Below, one piece after another: positions 17,897 through 25,569 of a stretch of DNA of 64,000 nucleotides; position 1 is the first letter of the stretch, and every line of letters starts with the position of its first letter. Made by a program: the position numbers and the translations under genes. The stretch comes from Prosthecobacter dejongeii (lineage in GTDB: Bacteria; Verrucomicrobiota; Verrucomicrobiia; Verrucomicrobiales; Verrucomicrobiaceae). The notes beneath the pieces were generated by a model, which searched no databases, was not told the origin of the DNA, and worked only from the letters and a program-made list of their open reading frames with translations. The stretch spans positions 1 through 64,000 of the forward strand of contig NZ_JACHIF010000002.1 in the NCBI RefSeq assembly GCF_014203045.1. The letters are read 5' to 3'.

Positions 17897-18646
17897 TCAA
17901 AAAGTGGGGTTTTTTCGAGTCAAACGCATGAAAAAGTAAAGCGGCAGTGATATGTAGGTGCTGACGTTTTTTTCCTCACACGGGTAGCCCTTCTTGAATT
18001 GATTCACCTGGGATATTTGATCTTCGTTACCGAAGTAGCCAAAGTCAAAAGTCTTGATCCCAAGATCTGAAAATCGCCGCATGTCATCCCAGTAAAGGAA
18101 GCGGCTGGCGTTTCCGAGGAAGTTCCTCGTTTTGCTGTCTTCAGCATTTCGGAAATGTGAGCATGAATAAAGCAGGGTGGCGCGGTCAGCCTTTGCATCC
18201 ACCATATAGGCGTGCATGGCTAGAGGGGCACCTTGGTGCATGGCTTTGGTCACGATGAGGGAGGACCAGTAAAAGTTGAGCTGCCTGGAGTCGAGTTCCT
18301 CCAACCCTTTGCTGTCAGCAAAGATATTGTAAAAGGACCTGAACGTCTCTTGGTCGCTTTCAATCTCCGAGGTCACGCCCTCCCGCTGGGCGCGGCGTAT
18401 CTTGTAGCGTACGGATTCATCACAGGCGCTCAAAAGGTTGTCGGGCCCAACCTGAAGCTGAACCTCAAGCACTCGTTTTGGAAAACGCAAAAAGGCGAAA
18501 TGAGGCTTTTGGCTTCGGCAGTTGTAATAGGCCGTCAGCCGCATGGCATCGTTCCATTTGGGACGTTCAGCCATCCACTGATGGGAGAGTCGAATCGCCG
18601 GGTAACGTCTAAATGGGCAGTCTATTTGGGGCACGGTTGGAGTCAC
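17897..18646 (-). CDS. FemAB/GNAT-like acyltransferase-fold protein
   Basis: 249 residues with features of the GNAT/FemAB-like PF13480 group. SVRYKIRRAQREGV is the typical basic helix after the first half, followed by FYNIFADSKG, then APLAMHAYMVDAKADRATLLYSCSHFR and FDFGYFGNEDQISQVNQFKKGY near the end. Proteins of this type add aminoacyl or acyl groups to cell-wall or capsule precursors, among other roles. It is shorter than most members (often 320-400 residues), lacking much of the N-terminal half. It is inserted in minus orientation between two paralogous methyltransferase genes. A second member of the group is at 21718-22926. Confidence 0.65.
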   Translation of the reverse strand: MTPTVPQIDCPFRRYPAIRLSHQWMAERPKWNDAMRLTAYYNCRSQKPHFAFLRFPKRVLEVQLQVGPDNLLSACDESVRYKIRRAQREGVTSEIESDQETFRSFYNIFADSKGLEELDSRQLNFYWSSLIVTKAMHQGAPLAMHAYMVDAKADRATLLYSCSHFRNAEDSKTRNFLGNASRFLYWDDMRRFSDLGIKTFDFGYFGNEDQISQVNQFKKGYPCEEKNVSTYISLPLYFFMRLTRKNPTF

Positions 18647-18746
18647 GACAGTGACATCTGGTATATGAAGTGTTTTGTGGGAGATGCAAACAAAGCGATT
18701 CTCTTGACTCTACTTGCAGCGTCCTCCATCCTTCTCAATAGAGAGC

Positions 18747-19538
18747 ATGATTGCCGAACTAAACATAAAACTTTTTGGCGATGTCCAGATCGTGGATGTG
18801 TATGCAAACAAGCGAGGGATGGTTTTCGGTGAATCAACCATTTTGAGAGATTTTGGCCCTTCTTTAAAAGGGAAAAACATCCTCGATATTGGCGTGGGTG
18901 CAGGCAGGACGACTGCTTTCTTGTTGGAGTGTGCTCCACAGCGTTATGTGGGGGTCGATTTCGCCCCGAATATGGTTGAAAAATGTCGTCAACGCTTTCC
19001 TGGCAATGACTTTAGATCTGCAGATGCCCGTTCTTTGACTGACTTTAGCGAGGGCGAATTTGACTTTGTGATGTTCTCTTGGAGTGGGATTGATTGCGTC
19101 AATCATGAGGATCGCCTCAAGATCTTAGCCGAGGTTCGTCGGGTGTTGGCACCCGGCGGCTTATTTGCTTTTTCGTCGGCCAATGCCCGTTCAATAAGTG
19201 GCCCTCCCTGGTCCTTGGCCGCGATTCAAGATTTATATTTGAGTTGGTCACCGCGCGGGATCGCTCGAGCCTCGCGAGATTTTTTGGAAGGGGTGAGAAA
19301 CTACGTGCTTCACCGCAAAGATCAGGAGTTTCATGAAGACTATGTGATCAATCTGGATGCCGCGCATTCGTTTCGCCTGTTGCGTTACAACATCGCACCA
19401 GACAAGCAGGCCATTCAGCTCAAAGCGGCTGGTTTTACCCATGTGCGTGCGCTGGACAAAAAGGGGGCCTACCGTGACCTTACGGATGTGTCATTGCGTG
19501 AAACGCCGATTTACTATCTCTGCGAAAAAGCGGCTTAG
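18747..19538 (+). CDS. SAM-dependent class I methyltransferase (paralogue of the one at 17050)
   Basis: 263 residues from the ATG at 18747. A TTG 33 nt upstream is in frame, but the ATG is preceded by AGAGAG and aligns with the start of the fold. Motif I is ILDIGVGAGRTTAFLL, followed by YVGVDFAPNMVEKC, DARSLTDFSEGEFDFVMFSWSGIDC and RRVLAPGGLFAFSSAN. The similarity to the protein at 17050 runs across the whole Rossmann domain and into the C-terminal cap, so the pair arose by duplication. The acceptor is unknown and is probably a glycan component. The gene leads into the polysaccharide deacetylase gene 13 nt downstream. Confidence 0.85.
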   Translation: MIAELNIKLFGDVQIVDVYANKRGMVFGESTILRDFGPSLKGKNILDIGVGAGRTTAFLLECAPQRYVGVDFAPNMVEKCRQRFPGNDFRSADARSLTDFSEGEFDFVMFSWSGIDCVNHEDRLKILAEVRRVLAPGGLFAFSSANARSISGPPWSLAAIQDLYLSWSPRGIARASRDFLEGVRNYVLHRKDQEFHEDYVINLDAAHSFRLLRYNIAPDKQAIQLKAAGFTHVRALDKKGAYRDLTDVSLRETPIYYLCEKAA

Positions 19539-19551
19539 TTGGGCCTGAGTT

Positions 19552-20523
19552 ATGATGCAGGTCTTCAAACAACTTGTTTTGCGGGGCATTTTATGGTCAG
19601 GCATTCCTCATCTGTTTAGATGGTGGAACCGGGAGCGGGCCGCTATTTTGATGTTTCATGGCCTGACGGATCGGCAGCATTCGGGCTTGGAAAATTGCCA
19701 ACACAAGCACCTGCATGTGAAACGTTTTGAAGCGTTTCTACAACATCTTAAAGATCACTTCCAGGTCATCCCTTTGGATGAGTTGATCCGCTGCCTACGA
19801 CTAGGCCTACCCGTGCCGAAATCCAGTGTCGTATTGACTTTCGATGATGGTTTTTTATCCAATTACACTTTAGCATTTCCGTTGCTGAAGAAGTACAAGA
19901 TGCCAGCCACGATCTTCCTCGCGACCGAGTTTGTCTCTGAGAAAAAACCCATTTGGGTGGACCGTGTGGACTATGCTCTGGATCATGCTGGCAGGACTAA
20001 GGCAGAGCTGGTGGAAACGAAGAAGAAGTTCAAATCCATGGCCCCAGCGGACCTGATGCCAGCACTGCAACATTTGGAGACTTCGTTGGGGCATCGGCTA
20101 GAGAATTCAAATGCCGAAAATGCTCCGCCTATTTTTCGCGCCCTGGACTGGGAGCATGTGAGAGAGATGCAGGAATCGGGGCTGATCACCCTGGCAGCGC
20201 ACACGCACTGCCATTGGATTTTAGGACGGTGCAGCGCCGAAGTGGTGAAGGCTGAGGTGCAGAGATCTAAAGAAATCATCGAACAAGAAACGGGCCGCCC
20301 TTGCATCCACTTTTGCTACCCGAATGGCAGCCGAGAAGATTTTTCTTCTGAGACGGAGAGCATCATAAAAGACTTGGGTTTTGAATCTACTATGACCACG
20401 TTGTGTGGGTTTACCCAGCCCGGGGAGAGCCCTTATTTGCTAAAGCGTTTTGGCATTACCGACGATATGGACTTGATGAAATTCCAGTGGTTGATGTCTG
20501 GCATGGATCGCAATCAGGTATGA
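19552..20523 (+). CDS. Polysaccharide deacetylase (NodB domain, CE4)
   Basis: 323 residues. NodB motif 1 is TFDDGF (Asp98 as base, Asp99 as metal ligand) and motif 2 is H217-THC-H221, giving the Asp-His-His zinc or cobalt site of carbohydrate esterase family 4. The later motif CIHFCYPNGSREDF contains the YPNG groove residues. The enzyme removes N- or O-acetyl groups from a polysaccharide or a lipid-linked precursor. There is no clear cleavable signal peptide, only a moderately hydrophobic N-terminus, so a cytosolic or membrane-associated site acting on precursors is possible. Its stop overlaps the next start (ATGA), so it is translationally coupled to the second GT4 transferase. Confidence 0.9.
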   Translation: MMQVFKQLVLRGILWSGIPHLFRWWNRERAAILMFHGLTDRQHSGLENCQHKHLHVKRFEAFLQHLKDHFQVIPLDELIRCLRLGLPVPKSSVVLTFDDGFLSNYTLAFPLLKKYKMPATIFLATEFVSEKKPIWVDRVDYALDHAGRTKAELVETKKKFKSMAPADLMPALQHLETSLGHRLENSNAENAPPIFRALDWEHVREMQESGLITLAAHTHCHWILGRCSAEVVKAEVQRSKEIIEQETGRPCIHFCYPNGSREDFSSETESIIKDLGFESTMTTLCGFTQPGESPYLLKRFGITDDMDLMKFQWLMSGMDRNQV

Positions 20524-21818
20524 GCGACCTTGGGCGGACATCTGTCGAGACGCGAGGGGAAAAAGGCAGTGCCGTGCTGCTGGTATCGCACAATTTTCCG
20601 CCTCTGCATGGAGCTGAATCATTGTTGGTTAGAAACAATGCGGTGGACCTGCACCAGCGTGGCTGGCAGGTGGGGGTGGTGACCTCTCCACGGCACTCTA
20701 GCCGGGCGAAAGTGGATGCTGGCCTTTTGGCGGATTTACCCCCTGAGATCGAAGTTCTACGGACTGAATCCAACGGTGGGCTTAGCCAGCCTGACATGGG
20801 AAAGATCCAGCGTGTGCTTTTGGGGCATGTGGAAAGCCGCTGGCTGCCCTGTCCTAATTTGATGTGGGAAAGAGAAGCTGTGCGTTTAGGCCTCGGCTGG
20901 CTGGCTAAAAATCCAGAAGCGGTGATTTATTCACGTGCTCCCCGGAATGTTAGCAATCTGGCAGCACGCGTTTTGAAACAGCATACGCGCAGACCCTGGG
21001 TAGCGCATTTCAGTGATCCTTGGTGGGATTTCAGTTATGATGGGCTGATCCACCGGACATGGATTCGCCTGCTGGAGCGTCGAGTGGTGCGGGAGGCAGA
21101 TGCGCTGGTTTTTCCGAATCGTCCCCTGGCGGATAAAGTGATGGCGAAATATCCCGCTGCCTGGGCAGATAAAGTGCATGTGATCCCGCATGGGTTTGCC
21201 AACTTCCCATCCATGCCTAACATTGAGCGTGATCACAAAAGACCTTTGCGCTTATTGCACATGGGGGCTTTTTATCCAGTCTATCGCACTCCGGATACCC
21301 TCTTCCAGGGGCTGGCCTTGCTGAATGAGAGAATGCCTTTAAAGGGGAGGTTATCGCTCGAATGTGTGGGAGAAGAGACCACGTGTTTTCAGTCGTTGGT
21401 GGACCGTTTAGGTTTGCAGGAGATCGTGAGCTTGAAGCCAGCCGTGCCGTATGCGCAGTGCCAGGAGATGACGGCCCAGGCGGATCTGCTGGTGGTGGTG
21501 GATGTCTCTTATGGCCTTCGTGGCGTTTTTTTGCCGACTAAGCTGATCGAATACTTCGCTTTTTTAAAGCCGGTATTAGGCATCGCCCCGCCACGGAGTG
21601 CGGTTGCTCAGACACTGCAAAACTGTGGATTGGAATGCCCGAATCAAGATGATCCCCAAGAGATAGCGATGGCGTTAGAGCGGCAGCTTCAGGCCTGGGA
21701 TGCGGGGATGCTGGAAGTTAGTCCAAGGGGGAAGGCGAAGATGGCGCAGTATCATTTCCCTGTGGTGAATCAGCCGCTGCATGAACTGCTTTCTTCTTTG
21801 GCGAGAGGTAGGTTTTGA
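20520..21818 (+). CDS. GT4-type glycosyltransferase (paralogue of the one at 14557)
   Basis: 432 residues from the ATG at 20520, which overlaps the deacetylase stop; the frame is open upstream, but that part lies inside the deacetylase gene. Shared motifs with the first transferase are VLLVSHNFPPLHGAESLLV, VIYSRAPRNVSNLAA, WVAHFSDPWWDF, VHVIPHGF, MGAFYPVYRTPD, CVGEETTCFQSLVD and GVFLPTKLIEYFAFLKPVLGI. It should add a sugar to the same class of lipid-linked glycan. The last 101 nt overlap, tail to tail, the end of the convergent acyltransferase-like gene, an unusually long overlap for two conserved genes. Confidence 0.88.
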   Translation: MSDLGRTSVETRGEKGSAVLLVSHNFPPLHGAESLLVRNNAVDLHQRGWQVGVVTSPRHSSRAKVDAGLLADLPPEIEVLRTESNGGLSQPDMGKIQRVLLGHVESRWLPCPNLMWEREAVRLGLGWLAKNPEAVIYSRAPRNVSNLAARVLKQHTRRPWVAHFSDPWWDFSYDGLIHRTWIRLLERRVVREADALVFPNRPLADKVMAKYPAAWADKVHVIPHGFANFPSMPNIERDHKRPLRLLHMGAFYPVYRTPDTLFQGLALLNERMPLKGRLSLECVGEETTCFQSLVDRLGLQEIVSLKPAVPYAQCQEMTAQADLLVVVDVSYGLRGVFLPTKLIEYFAFLKPVLGIAPPRSAVAQTLQNCGLECPNQDDPQEIAMALERQLQAWDAGMLEVSPRGKAKMAQYHFPVVNQPLHELLSSLARGRF

Positions 21819-22926
21819 GGGCTTTGGCCTTTTCAAAAAGGTTGCCCCTTAGCGAGGCTGGATTGCGCGCGTAAAGGTTCATGATGCCGCGTTCTCCATT
21901 GCTCCATTCACCTTTGTAGGAGGCTTCTCCGCCAAGGAAGTCATACTCACATAGCCCACGCTGGATGCATGTGTGCAGGAGGTGGGCCATCATGGTGCGG
22001 CCGGGCCTCAGCTTTTCATGTTCAGGCAGCCAGCCTCCCTGAAAGCACCAGCCTTTGCCTCCATACGCAAAGTCATAACGGCCTGCAATGATCTGCCCAT
22101 CCACTTCTAAAAAGATGAGAAGCAACTGGTCCTTCTGATGAAAGCGCGTGGCGATTTCATCGTGAAAGCGCACGTAATTAGGGGAGAGGAAACTCTGCCG
22201 CTGGTCTCCCCAGCGGGCGGAGTTCAGCCCTCGCAAGGTGGCCATGCCTTCAGCCACGGTAAAGTCCTGACCGACCCGGCGAATGACAATGTTGTGTTCC
22301 CGGTGCAGCTTTTTCCAGCGTTGCCGGTAGGTGGAAGAACGTCTGGCTAAAAAGTCCTCCCACGTCGCAGGAAGGCTGACGTAAGGGGCCTGGGTGATGC
22401 GCTGGGTGCGGGGCTGGATGCCACGCGCAACAAAGGCTTTTTGGATCCAGGGCACGCTGCAGGAATCTTCCCGCATGGCTTCAAACTGAAGCAGGTCCCA
22501 GCGCTCGGATAAGTCCTCTAAAAGGTATTGGCAGAAAGCCGTAGCGACAGCTTCTTCAAAACCACGTCGCAAGATCCAGTCGAGGTATTCAGAGGCGGTA
22601 TCGGCTTTTTGTCCGATGAGGAGAAGGTTTCGAATCCATTTCCCGGGGATCTTGGTACCCTGGTCAATCATCATGGCGGCGATGCCCAGCAAACGGCCCG
22701 TTTCATCCTCGGCCACGAGGATGGTCCACTGGCCACCCTGGCCATACACGCCGAGCCAAGCATCTAGCCAGTCCCAACTGAGAAAGAGGGCGTCTGCTTG
22801 GCTGTCTTTCAGCAGTTCATCCCACCCACCCTTAAGCGAATCCCAACCATCTTGCGTGCTCACTAGGCGGAGCTTGACGGAGGTGGAACGATGAGCTGGG
22901 GGGATAACAGGTGTGGTGGGAAACAC
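21718..22926 (-). CDS. FemAB/GNAT-like acyltransferase-fold protein (PF13480 type)
   Basis: 402 residues. The N-terminal half has WDELLKDSQADALFLSWDWLDAWLGVYG and WTILVAEDETGRLLGIAAMM; the centre has RRSSTYRQRWKKLHREHNIVI and the C-terminal half LLLIFLEVDGQIIAGRYDFAYGGKGWCFQGG and EYDFLGGEASYKGEWSNGER. This is the standard two-part layout of the group often annotated 'GNAT acetyltransferase/cellulose biosynthesis CelD-like'. It probably acylates an envelope polysaccharide or precursor. The last 28 or so residues (Ala/Ser/Pro-rich) are encoded opposite the end of the GT4 gene and look like a readthrough extension beyond the folded domain. The start region is uncertain. Confidence 0.8.
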   Translation of the reverse strand: MFPTTPVIPPAHRSTSVKLRLVSTQDGWDSLKGGWDELLKDSQADALFLSWDWLDAWLGVYGQGGQWTILVAEDETGRLLGIAAMMIDQGTKIPGKWIRNLLLIGQKADTASEYLDWILRRGFEEAVATAFCQYLLEDLSERWDLLQFEAMREDSCSVPWIQKAFVARGIQPRTQRITQAPYVSLPATWEDFLARRSSTYRQRWKKLHREHNIVIRRVGQDFTVAEGMATLRGLNSARWGDQRQSFLSPNYVRFHDEIATRFHQKDQLLLIFLEVDGQIIAGRYDFAYGGKGWCFQGGWLPEHEKLRPGRTMMAHLLHTCIQRGLCEYDFLGGEASYKGEWSNGERGIMNLYARNPASLRGNLFEKAKALKTYLSPKKKAVHAAADSPQGNDTAPSSPSPLD

Positions 22927-22986
22927 ACGAACAGGGGAGAGTTTAAAAGCGATAGAACAAGAGCTTTTTCAGCAAAATGCAAAGTA

Positions 22987-23003
22987 ACCATCTTCAAGAT
23001 GGT
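22987..23003. repeat. 17-bp palindrome, operator or terminator candidate
   Basis: ACCATCTT-C-AAGATGGT is a perfect 8-bp inverted repeat around one base. It lies 39 nt after the stop of the double-VWA gene and 61 nt before the start of the acyltransferase-like gene, both on the minus strand. Read on the minus strand it is followed by a T-rich stretch (TACTTTGCATTTTG), so it could end the long Bat-like operon. It could equally be a dimer-binding operator for the next gene. Confidence 0.4.
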
Positions 23004-23041
23004 GGAAAGGCGGTCTTCGCTGCAAGGAGCGGGCGGATGGC

Positions 23042-25549
23042 TTAAATTCGCCGCAGTAAAATGCCTGCGAGGAGAAGGCTCATCGCTAACCAAGCAAACC
23101 ATGAACTGATGGGGCGAAGCTGAAAGGCGGCTGGTAGGGCTGCGGTGATGCTAGCTGGCTGATAACTGCCGAGGGCATGCAAAGCATCTGCCGGTTTGCC
23201 ATCCAGACGATATTCATTGGGGTAGGCGGCGTGGTAGTGACGGACTTCTAGCTTGTCGTGGTCGCGGTCATGCAGACGCAGGGCGATGTGTTGTCGTGTG
23301 CCCAGGGGAATCGTGGCTTCATACCGTCCGAGGCCAGTTTCATCCACCTGGATGTTAAAAGGGCGACCGTTTTCATCCAGGGCCTGTGCTTCCATACGTA
23401 GGCCTGAGAGCGGGGCTTCTGCATCGTCTCGGCGGTCTAGCCGCACTGTCCAGCGCCCATCGCTGATTTCACTTCGTGCGTCCATTCCAGCTCGATCCAT
23501 CTTACGCACCACACTGCGCAAGACTTGAGCCCAAAAGCGCCCGCAGCCATCCCAGGCTAACCATTCGCCTCCCCAAGTTTCGGTAAGATCGCCGGTGTAG
23601 GCAAGTCCCATGCCTAGCCCGAAACGGCCCACGGCGAGCAGGGGATCTCCGCTTTCCGCCGCTAAAAGTACCTGCACAGCGGGTTTGGCCTCCGTCATGA
23701 CGTAACCCAGAGTCACGGGGAGGCCATCGGCATCATAACCGGAGAGCATGGGGTGATCTGTGATTTGAATATGTGGGAATAGGCCTTCCTGGGTGGCAGA
23801 TTTTGATGCTTGAGTCGTCTCCTTGGTAAAGATTTGGGGCAGTGACTCAGCCTCATTGCTTTCATAAAAACGTCCACGCCCCACTTCGGCGATCTGCTGC
23901 AGGAGTTCCCCGGCCGAGCCCTCGCCGAGTGCAATGGTAGAGATGGTGATGCCAGAGTCTGCCATCTGCTGGGTGAGGCCGATGTGGTCTGCCTCCTGGG
24001 TTTGACCATCGGTGAGGCAGATCATGTGCTTCACCTTGGCGGTGGTGCGGTCCAACATCTCACGCCCTGCCTCCATGGCGGGATACATGAAGGTGCCACC
24101 GCTGGCCTCCAACGAATCAATAGCGGCCATGATGGTGCTCTGCTGGGAGGCGGGGGTCATGTCGCAGATGATCTGAGCTTGACCATCAAAACCGATGACG
24201 GCGATCTGATCACGGGCAGAAAGCAGCTCCGTGGCGCTTTTGGCGGCCTGCCTAGCCAGAGCGATGGGTTGGCCCTGCATGGAGCCGCTTTTATCCATCA
24301 CTAGGACCATGGCGAGCGATGGTTTTTCCTTTTCCTTTTCGTAACGGGAGACCAGAGGAAGTACTTCCTCCACGGGGGTTTTATAATAGCCACCGAGGCC
24401 GAAGCTATTGTCACTGCCTAGCATCACAAGTCCGCCGCCAAAGTCGGCCACATAACTGCGCAGTAGATTCATCTGGCGGGCGCTCATCTCTGTGGCGGGC
24501 AGATTGGCGATGACGATGCAGTCAAAGGCCAGCAGTTCTTCCATTCGATCTGGCAGGCCACGTTTGCCTCGCAGGTCCACCTCAAAGTCCTGCTCCTTCA
24601 GAGCACGGACGATGGTGCGCATGTCGCGCTCTTTTTCATGTAGTACCAGCACGCGTGGCTGACCCTGGACATTGAGCGTCATCGAGGCCTGATTATTGAT
24701 CGGAAAGTGATCTTTCTCCGGCACGATTTCTGCCGTCCACACGCCAGGACCTGGCGTGGTCATTTCCTGGTCAAAAGGTAGCTTGGTTTCTTCACCTGCT
24801 TTGAGCGAGACAGATTTTTCCTGCACCATCACGCCTTTGTTTAAAAGCCGCACTCGAGCCTGCATATCGCGGTTGGCACGCACCTTGGCATTCAGTCGCA
24901 GCATCTCGCCTTGAAAGGCAAATCCGGTGGTGCTTTCTAGGGCTACGAGCGCGGCTTCTGGTTGGTCTAAAGTGCTGAGTTTAACAAAACGAACGTCCAC
25001 CTCTTCGCGTCGCAGTTGGTCCAAAGCATCGGTTAGCGAGCTGTCTGTCTCCACGCCATCGCTGAAAAGGATGAGCCGTTTGGCCTTGCCGGCGGGAAAA
25101 GAGAGCCGTGAACTCAGAAGGGCATCGCCGAGGCGGGATTCAGAACGGAAGGCGTCATCGGCCAATCCTTTCATCCAGCCTTCCAACAAGGTGCGCATTT
25201 CCTTGGGTGATTGCTCACGTACTCCTTTGGCCATGGCAAAGAGGCTGAAGGAGTCTCCCGGCCGTAGTTGCTGAATGCCGTCTTCGATGGGCTTTAATGC
25301 CTCCAATGCATCTTTTAACTCCACGGACTGGGAGACATCAACGACGAAGGCAACGTGAGCATCCTCTGTTTGATCTTGGATAAAGGGCTGGCACAGCGCC
25401 AGGGCAAGCAATACAATGCCCAGCACTCGCAAGAGGAATGAGGCCCGTTTTAAACCCGTAGGCCGATCCACCAACGAACGCCAGTAGGCAGCTCCTGCTA
25501 CCAAAAGCAGGAGTAGCCAGAACAGAGGCGTGAAGGTGGTGAAAGTCAT
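23042..25549 (-). CDS. Membrane protein with two VWA domains and a GATase1-like segment
   Basis: 835 residues. Two N-terminal transmembrane helices (about residues 8-24 and 38-54) precede VWA domain 1 with the MIDAS motif D71-V-S73-Q-S75. Then comes a beta-sandwich region (about 205-295), a glutamine-amidotransferase-like Rossmann segment (RVLVLHEKERDM to GLVMLGSDNSFGLGG, 298-387), VWA domain 2 with MIDAS D419-K-S421-G-S423 (about 411-570) and one C-terminal helix. This is the architecture of large VWA proteins found next to moxR/DUF58 genes. The VWA sites probably bind metal-dependent partners in the periplasm. It is the last gene of the moxR-DUF58-BatA-VWA row, 20 nt after the previous stop. 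No enzymatic residues are evident in the GATase-like part. Confidence 0.88.
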   Translation of the reverse strand: MTFTTFTPLFWLLLLLVAGAAYWRSLVDRPTGLKRASFLLRVLGIVLLALALCQPFIQDQTEDAHVAFVVDVSQSVELKDALEALKPIEDGIQQLRPGDSFSLFAMAKGVREQSPKEMRTLLEGWMKGLADDAFRSESRLGDALLSSRLSFPAGKAKRLILFSDGVETDSSLTDALDQLRREEVDVRFVKLSTLDQPEAALVALESTTGFAFQGEMLRLNAKVRANRDMQARVRLLNKGVMVQEKSVSLKAGEETKLPFDQEMTTPGPGVWTAEIVPEKDHFPINNQASMTLNVQGQPRVLVLHEKERDMRTIVRALKEQDFEVDLRGKRGLPDRMEELLAFDCIVIANLPATEMSARQMNLLRSYVADFGGGLVMLGSDNSFGLGGYYKTPVEEVLPLVSRYEKEKEKPSLAMVLVMDKSGSMQGQPIALARQAAKSATELLSARDQIAVIGFDGQAQIICDMTPASQQSTIMAAIDSLEASGGTFMYPAMEAGREMLDRTTAKVKHMICLTDGQTQEADHIGLTQQMADSGITISTIALGEGSAGELLQQIAEVGRGRFYESNEAESLPQIFTKETTQASKSATQEGLFPHIQITDHPMLSGYDADGLPVTLGYVMTEAKPAVQVLLAAESGDPLLAVGRFGLGMGLAYTGDLTETWGGEWLAWDGCGRFWAQVLRSVVRKMDRAGMDARSEISDGRWTVRLDRRDDAEAPLSGLRMEAQALDENGRPFNIQVDETGLGRYEATIPLGTRQHIALRLHDRDHDKLEVRHYHAAYPNEYRLDGKPADALHALGSYQPASITAALPAAFQLRPISSWFAWLAMSLLLAGILLRRI

Positions 25550-25569
25550 GCGTGAATAAGCAAAGTTTG

